Positions 60,441 through 64,000 of a stretch of DNA of 64,000 bases are shown in pieces. The stretch is from Epiperipatus broadwayi (lineage: Eukaryota > Onychophora > Udeonychophora > Euonychophora > Peripatidae): contig JAQFVV010000012.1 of NCBI GenBank assembly GCA_028023455.1, forward strand, positions 14,210,364 through 14,274,363. Direction: 5' to 3'. Position 1 is the stretch's first letter; each line of letters begins with the position of its first letter. A model generated the notes under the pieces. The model ran no database searches. It saw only the letters and a program-made list of their open reading frames with translations, and was not told the origin of the DNA. The position numbers and the translations under genes were made by a program.

Positions 60441-62328
60441 CATTTGGGCTCCAGGTATGAGTGTCTGGTATTTCTAATCTTACATATTTTTTAAAAAAGG
60501 CATAAAAAACTAATTTAGAACATAAACAGAATAATTTCAATCCATCAAGGTTTTTTCATGATGTGATCTTTTTGTCATTGTTTTCATGTGTTTAGTAATG
60601 TAAAATTAATTTCTTACTAGGGCCTACTTAATAATTATGGGCTAAGCTATAGCGCAGGAACATTGTGTAAGAGAGGGCATCAAGAATTAAGAATCTAAAT
60701 ACATCAAATATTTGATTAAATTTTTATCATAAAGGCTATTCAAATGTGGAGAAGGAAAAAAGTAAATGTACTCATTGTACTCTAGAGATTCATGAACCGA
60801 AGGTTAAGAACAACTATTCTAAATTGCAAAACTCTCCATATAGTAGTGTCACCCAGTGCAAGTCAGATTAATCAATGGATGCAAGGTTTGTGCATAAAAT
60901 TCTTATCTAATGCCTACTCATTCAATATCCCCACACTGTTTTCTAGTTTGTGATTTTCATCAGTGAGAAGTTTGATGATCATGTGATGTTCTAAATTGAC
61001 TAAATTTAAGGCAAAGAAGTCTTCATTTTGTATATTATTCTTTATTGACAAAATTGGAAATAATTAAGACTTTTACAAAGATTTTTTTTAATTTCAAACT
61101 TTTGAAAATATTTTCTTTATATTATTAATTTAATTTTCTATTTTTTTTTGGCTCCACATTTCATAATTCAATTTGAAAATAAAACCATGGGTCATTTTAT
61201 TTGTGAAAAATTGATATAACCTTTATATTTAAGCTAAAATAGTTTAACAAAAGAATATTCTATCCTCTAATACCTTCTATATTTAAATTCATTTCTTAAA
61301 TGTTTTGTAATAATGCATATATTATTATAACATTGCTTTTATCATTTCATTATACTTCTGTTCTTATTTTGGAACATTTTTATTTATTATTGTATTGGCA
61401 TTACAATATTAACAAGATAACAATATAATCTTTTTTAATGAATTTTCTTTATACGCTAAATAAGATAGATAAAAAAAAATTATGGCCATAATTTATAATA
61501 TGATAAAACAATTAAATATCATCTTTAAATAAATTAAATCTATTCACATTATAAGCAGAAAAAAAAATTATTTCCTGAATATAAAAATTACTTTATGTAA
61601 TTATTCCTGTAGTACCACAGTTCAAAATATAACAGAGTTTAAAAGAAAAGGTTTTCCTATCTTTACATAATCATATTCTTCAACTAATTTGAGATTTAAA
61701 CTTAATAAAATAAATTTAAACATCAGATTATAACTTTACCATTAAAAATATATACATAAATTATTTTGTGATATTCTCTAAAAATAATTTCCAAAGTGAT
61801 TTTTTTTTTCTCTCTTAACTCTAAGAGTAAGAATTATATTAATCTGGCCAATACATTTATAAACATGAACAGCAAAAAACAAATAAAGAGAATGCTTGAA
61901 CAGATTAAGACTTGAACTCTCACTTAATTCAAATTGCTAATTTATTGGAAAAGTTGACAATGTTCAGAAAAATTGACAGCTATGAATAAGATTAGTTACA
62001 TTCCATCATCGTGGTTATTGTATGTTTAAAAGCAGTCTGAAAATTCAAACAGGTCATATCATTCATATAGTTATCAAGAGTAGGTGTCGATTTGACAATA
62101 CTTAACAGTAGTTCTAACATTTTTATTGGATTATTTTTTTTAATATAAATTAATAATTATAATCAGTCTATTTATAACTCACTTTTGCCCATGTACCTTA
62201 TTATTTATGATTTAATTTTTTTTTACTTAAAGAAAATGCTTTTAAAAACACAATTTTTCTATGATTTTATTCATTATTTATCGTTTTTTCATTTAAATAA
62301 ATATATATCTTCGGTGCTTGTCTTATAG
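60441..62328. other. AT-rich non-coding stretch
   Basis: No frame, repeat edge or RNA gene is visible. If the exon at 62,329 belongs to a plus-strand gene, this would be intron sequence. Confidence 0.5.
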
Positions 62329-62465
62329 ATAAAGATGCCGTTGGATGGCGCCGTTTTCATGCTAAAACTATAAAATATGAACATTCACGGGCCGTTGATT
62401 TTAATAATTTTCCTGAGCTTTTTTGTAATGCAAAAATAAAAACAAAACAAAATCGTCTTTTTTAA
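62329..62465 (+). CDS. Candidate terminal exon, possibly part of a repeated coding relic
   Basis: GCTTGTCTTATAG at 62,316-62,328 is a fair acceptor. A phase-2 frame of 45 codons including the TAA stop (62,463-62,465) reads KDAVGWRRFHAKTIKYEHSR and later FNNFPELFCN. AATAAA signals follow at 62,512-62,517 and 62,523-62,528. Codon composition is better than the surroundings. However, the minus strand of 63,440-63,600 carries similar text in frame (VLWCRFRAKSNKN against VGWRRFHAKTIKY), so this may be one fragment of an unidentified repeat-borne protein rather than a host gene. Confidence 0.35.
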
Positions 62466-62754
62466 ATATTATTTTTTATTAACGTATACAGTATACAATT
62501 TAAATGATAATAATAAATGTAAAATAAAATAAACAAATTACTATTTGATATGTCTTTTTTATGTTTCTTTATTAGAAAAATTAATTTTCTATTGTATATT
62601 TTTTTACTTGTGTTACGGTTTTTTTTTATCAATTTTCTATCGGATATTTTTTTACTTGTGTTACGACTTTTTTTTGTTGTTGTTGTTTAAAAAATAATAA
62701 TCATAATAAAAATTAAAATTTCTTAGTCTATTTTTTATTTTCTTAGTCTTTGTT

Positions 62755-63206
62755 TTACTTTTTTTTTTTTTTATTAACAGATAAACATATATTACGGCTA
62801 TTTTTTAATTCAAATAAAAAGTAACAGTTGTTAGTTTTAGGGTTAGGTTTAGAAATATTTAAGTCGTAAAGCTTGAACAAACGGAATTCTGTAGCCGTCG
62901 AACCGAGTATGCTTTCGAATGGAACACGTTCGTCTGCAGGAACGCAACGGACAGCGAAATTGAGCAACTCCTTTATAAAAAAAATATTTTCATGTACAAT
63001 CCACAATTACATTTTTTCGAATGTGGAAGCACATTCATTGCTTGCAAATAGGACACAGCATTATATTCTGTTGTTGGTAAATCACCGAATCTAACAACAT
63101 GTGTGATTTCCTGCGCCATATAGTTTATCTCTTGGAATGTTACGAATAGTACGTTACTTGACGCGTTACCGAATTGAAACTCACTAAAAACATAGATCTT
63201 TAACAC
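62755..63206 (-). pseudogene. Merlin-type (IS1016/ISXO2-like) transposase N-terminus, frameshifted
   Basis: The frame 62,973-63,206 reads TTEYNAVSYLQAMNVLPHSK then KCNCG, matching the helix-turn and first Cys pair of Merlin/ISXO2 transposases. After an eight-base T run (A run 62,977-62,984 on the plus strand) the continuing homology sits in another frame: QFRCPLRSCRRTCSIRK, then IPFVQALRLKYF and a stop at about 62,860. This is the second zinc-ribbon half (WRCP..C....SIRKG) of the family. One extra T in the run explains the shift. The DDE catalytic domain is missing. The longer alternative frame 62,755-63,006 is a shadow. Confidence 0.6.
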
Positions 63207-63281
63207 TTTCCCAATTAAAACTTAAATACAGTATGTTTTAAAATTTAAAAAAAAACAAAGAAATCTACATTTCCATACAAT

Positions 63282-63660
63282 TCAAATACACACTTTTTCA
63301 TCAAGTTGTAACTGTTTTATAAACTGTGCGAATTTGGGAAATATATTTGCTTCCATGCAACATACATGGTGTGCTGTGACGCGACATAGCGGCCTGCATT
63401 CTGTAGCACAACAAAAAAGTTGTATTATAAAACGCGGATTTGAACGTGTCGGCCGCAGATACAGCATTTTTATTACTTTTAGCGCGAAAACGGCACCATA
63501 ATACCATATCTTCTACTGCTTTTTGACCTTTAAAATAGAGTGAATTTGAACGTGTCGGCCGCAGAAACAGCATTTTTATTACTTTTAGCGCGAAAACGGC
63601 ACCATAATACCATATCTTCTACTGCTTTTTGACCTTTAAAATAGAGTATAACAGCATTTA
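63282..63660 (-). pseudogene. Coding-like relic with tandem duplication
   Basis: The minus frame 63,301-63,573 includes KGQKAVEDMVLWCRFRAKSN and then FYNTTFLLCYRMQAAMSRHS. The duplicated block below breaks its continuity. CpG-rich composition differs from the AT-rich flanks. The plus strand is also partly open here (QHTWCAVTRHSGLHSVAQQK), so strand is uncertain. No family is recognised. Confidence 0.3.
63441..63652. repeat. 106-bp tandem duplication
   Basis: TGAACGTGTCGGCCGCAGA begins two nearly identical blocks 106 bp apart (63,441 and 63,547), with only one or two differences seen by eye (GATACAGC against GAAACAGC). The high identity suggests a recent event. As 106 is not a multiple of three it would shift any frame crossing it. 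Confidence 0.9.
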
Positions 63661-63863
63661 ATCTATTAGCATTTCTTGTTTCACAATATGAACTAATCAA
63701 AATATACTTCCAACTGTTTTTTATTTTTTAAGAATAATATGCAATTTAATAAATACATAAAAAAATTTATTTGTATTATATGACAACTTCATAATATTAT
63801 AAATTTATTTCATAAATTTTTATACAAATATATTTTAAGTAGTACAAAAATTTAAAAAAATAA
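63661..63863 (-). other. Presumed 3' UTR of the right-edge exon
   Basis: AT-rich, with AATAAA on the minus strand at 63,766-63,771, 93 bases after the stop codon of the exon at 63,864-63,977. Confidence 0.4.
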
Positions 63864-63977
63864 TTAAAATGACAAATATTTTCTTTTATATCCTCGAGCA
63901 GCAGGGGGACAAGCAGCCAACGATGATATACACTTTTTTTCATTTACATAAGGAAGTTCTTCTGGCATATACTTTAA
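63864..63977 (-). CDS. 3'-terminal coding exon of an unidentified gene
   Basis: On the minus strand a strong acceptor (T-rich ATCTTTGAACAG, ending at 63,978) opens in phase 0 into 37 codons and a TAA stop at 63,864-63,866. The peptide begins LKYMPEELPYVNEKKCISS, has LAACPPAARG and ends YKRKYLSF. Balanced codon use in an AT-rich setting and a polyadenylation signal at the expected distance support a real exon. The rest of the gene lies to the right of the window. I do not recognise the protein; it may be host or a transposase tail. Confidence 0.5.
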   Translation of the reverse strand, partial: LKYMPEELPYVNEKKCISSLAACPPAARGYKRKYLSF

Positions 63978-64000
63978 CTGTTCAAAGATAAAAAAAAAAT

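Noticed and set aside
62755-63006. 83-codon minus frame as a real protein
   Set aside because: The overlapping frame with Cys-Pro and SIRK motifs matches the Merlin zinc-ribbon much better.

Overview
This is a very AT-rich animal nuclear window, roughly three quarters A+T by eye. It has poly(A)/poly(T) runs, TA microsatellites and intron-style splice signals, but no bacterial gene order or ribosome binding sites. The transposon mix (Penelope-like element with a GIY-YIG domain, GPY/F-type Ty3/gypsy elements, a KRBA2-like integrase, hAT, Merlin-type and TA-duplicating elements) suits an invertebrate. A mollusc, possibly a cephalopod, is my best guess, but nothing here proves it. No complete host gene is present.

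Possible host coding sequence is confined to short pieces. These are a candidate 3'-terminal exon at the left edge (345-460, +), a decayed multi-exon ABCB/MDR-like transporter pseudogene (41.2-42.3 kb, -), an unidentified terminal exon (62,329-62,465, +) and a clean terminal exon at the right edge (63,864-63,977, -) whose gene continues outside the window.

Layout. 0-8.4 kb: hAT end, terminal exon, SINE-like remnant, a duplicated 170-bp block and a 33-bp minisatellite. 8.4-9.7 kb: first copy of a TA-duplicating transposon, next to an unidentified coding-like relic. 13.1-17.3 kb: decayed Ty3/gypsy gag-pol on the minus strand with all domains in order but broken catalytic residues. 19.3-22.3 kb: an old repeat hit by three DNA transposons (one hAT, two of the TA family); an uninterrupted copy of that repeat lies at 43.9-44.3 kb. 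23.4-39.4 kb: one LTR retrotransposon, minus strand, with about 2.42-kb LTRs, primer-binding-site and polypurine-tract candidates and a near-perfect 6-bp target duplication. Its interior is largely decayed, and its left LTR carries a 2.58-kb insertion of unknown type. 39.6-40.9 kb: a terminal-inverted-repeat element with a perfect 8-bp target duplication. 43.3-43.9 kb: a 640-bp foldback. 49.4-50.5 kb: KRBA2-like integrase pseudogene. 53.4-54.6 kb and 56.1-60.4 kb: foldback repeats, and an inverted pair of Penelope-like elements, one interrupted by a 1.18-kb foldback insertion with a 14-bp target duplication. 62.7-63.7 kb: a Merlin-type transposase relic and a 106-bp tandem duplication.

The main biological content is layered transposition. 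Several events can be read unusually clearly because uninterrupted sister copies lie in the same window. I found no RNA genes and no CRISPR arrays.
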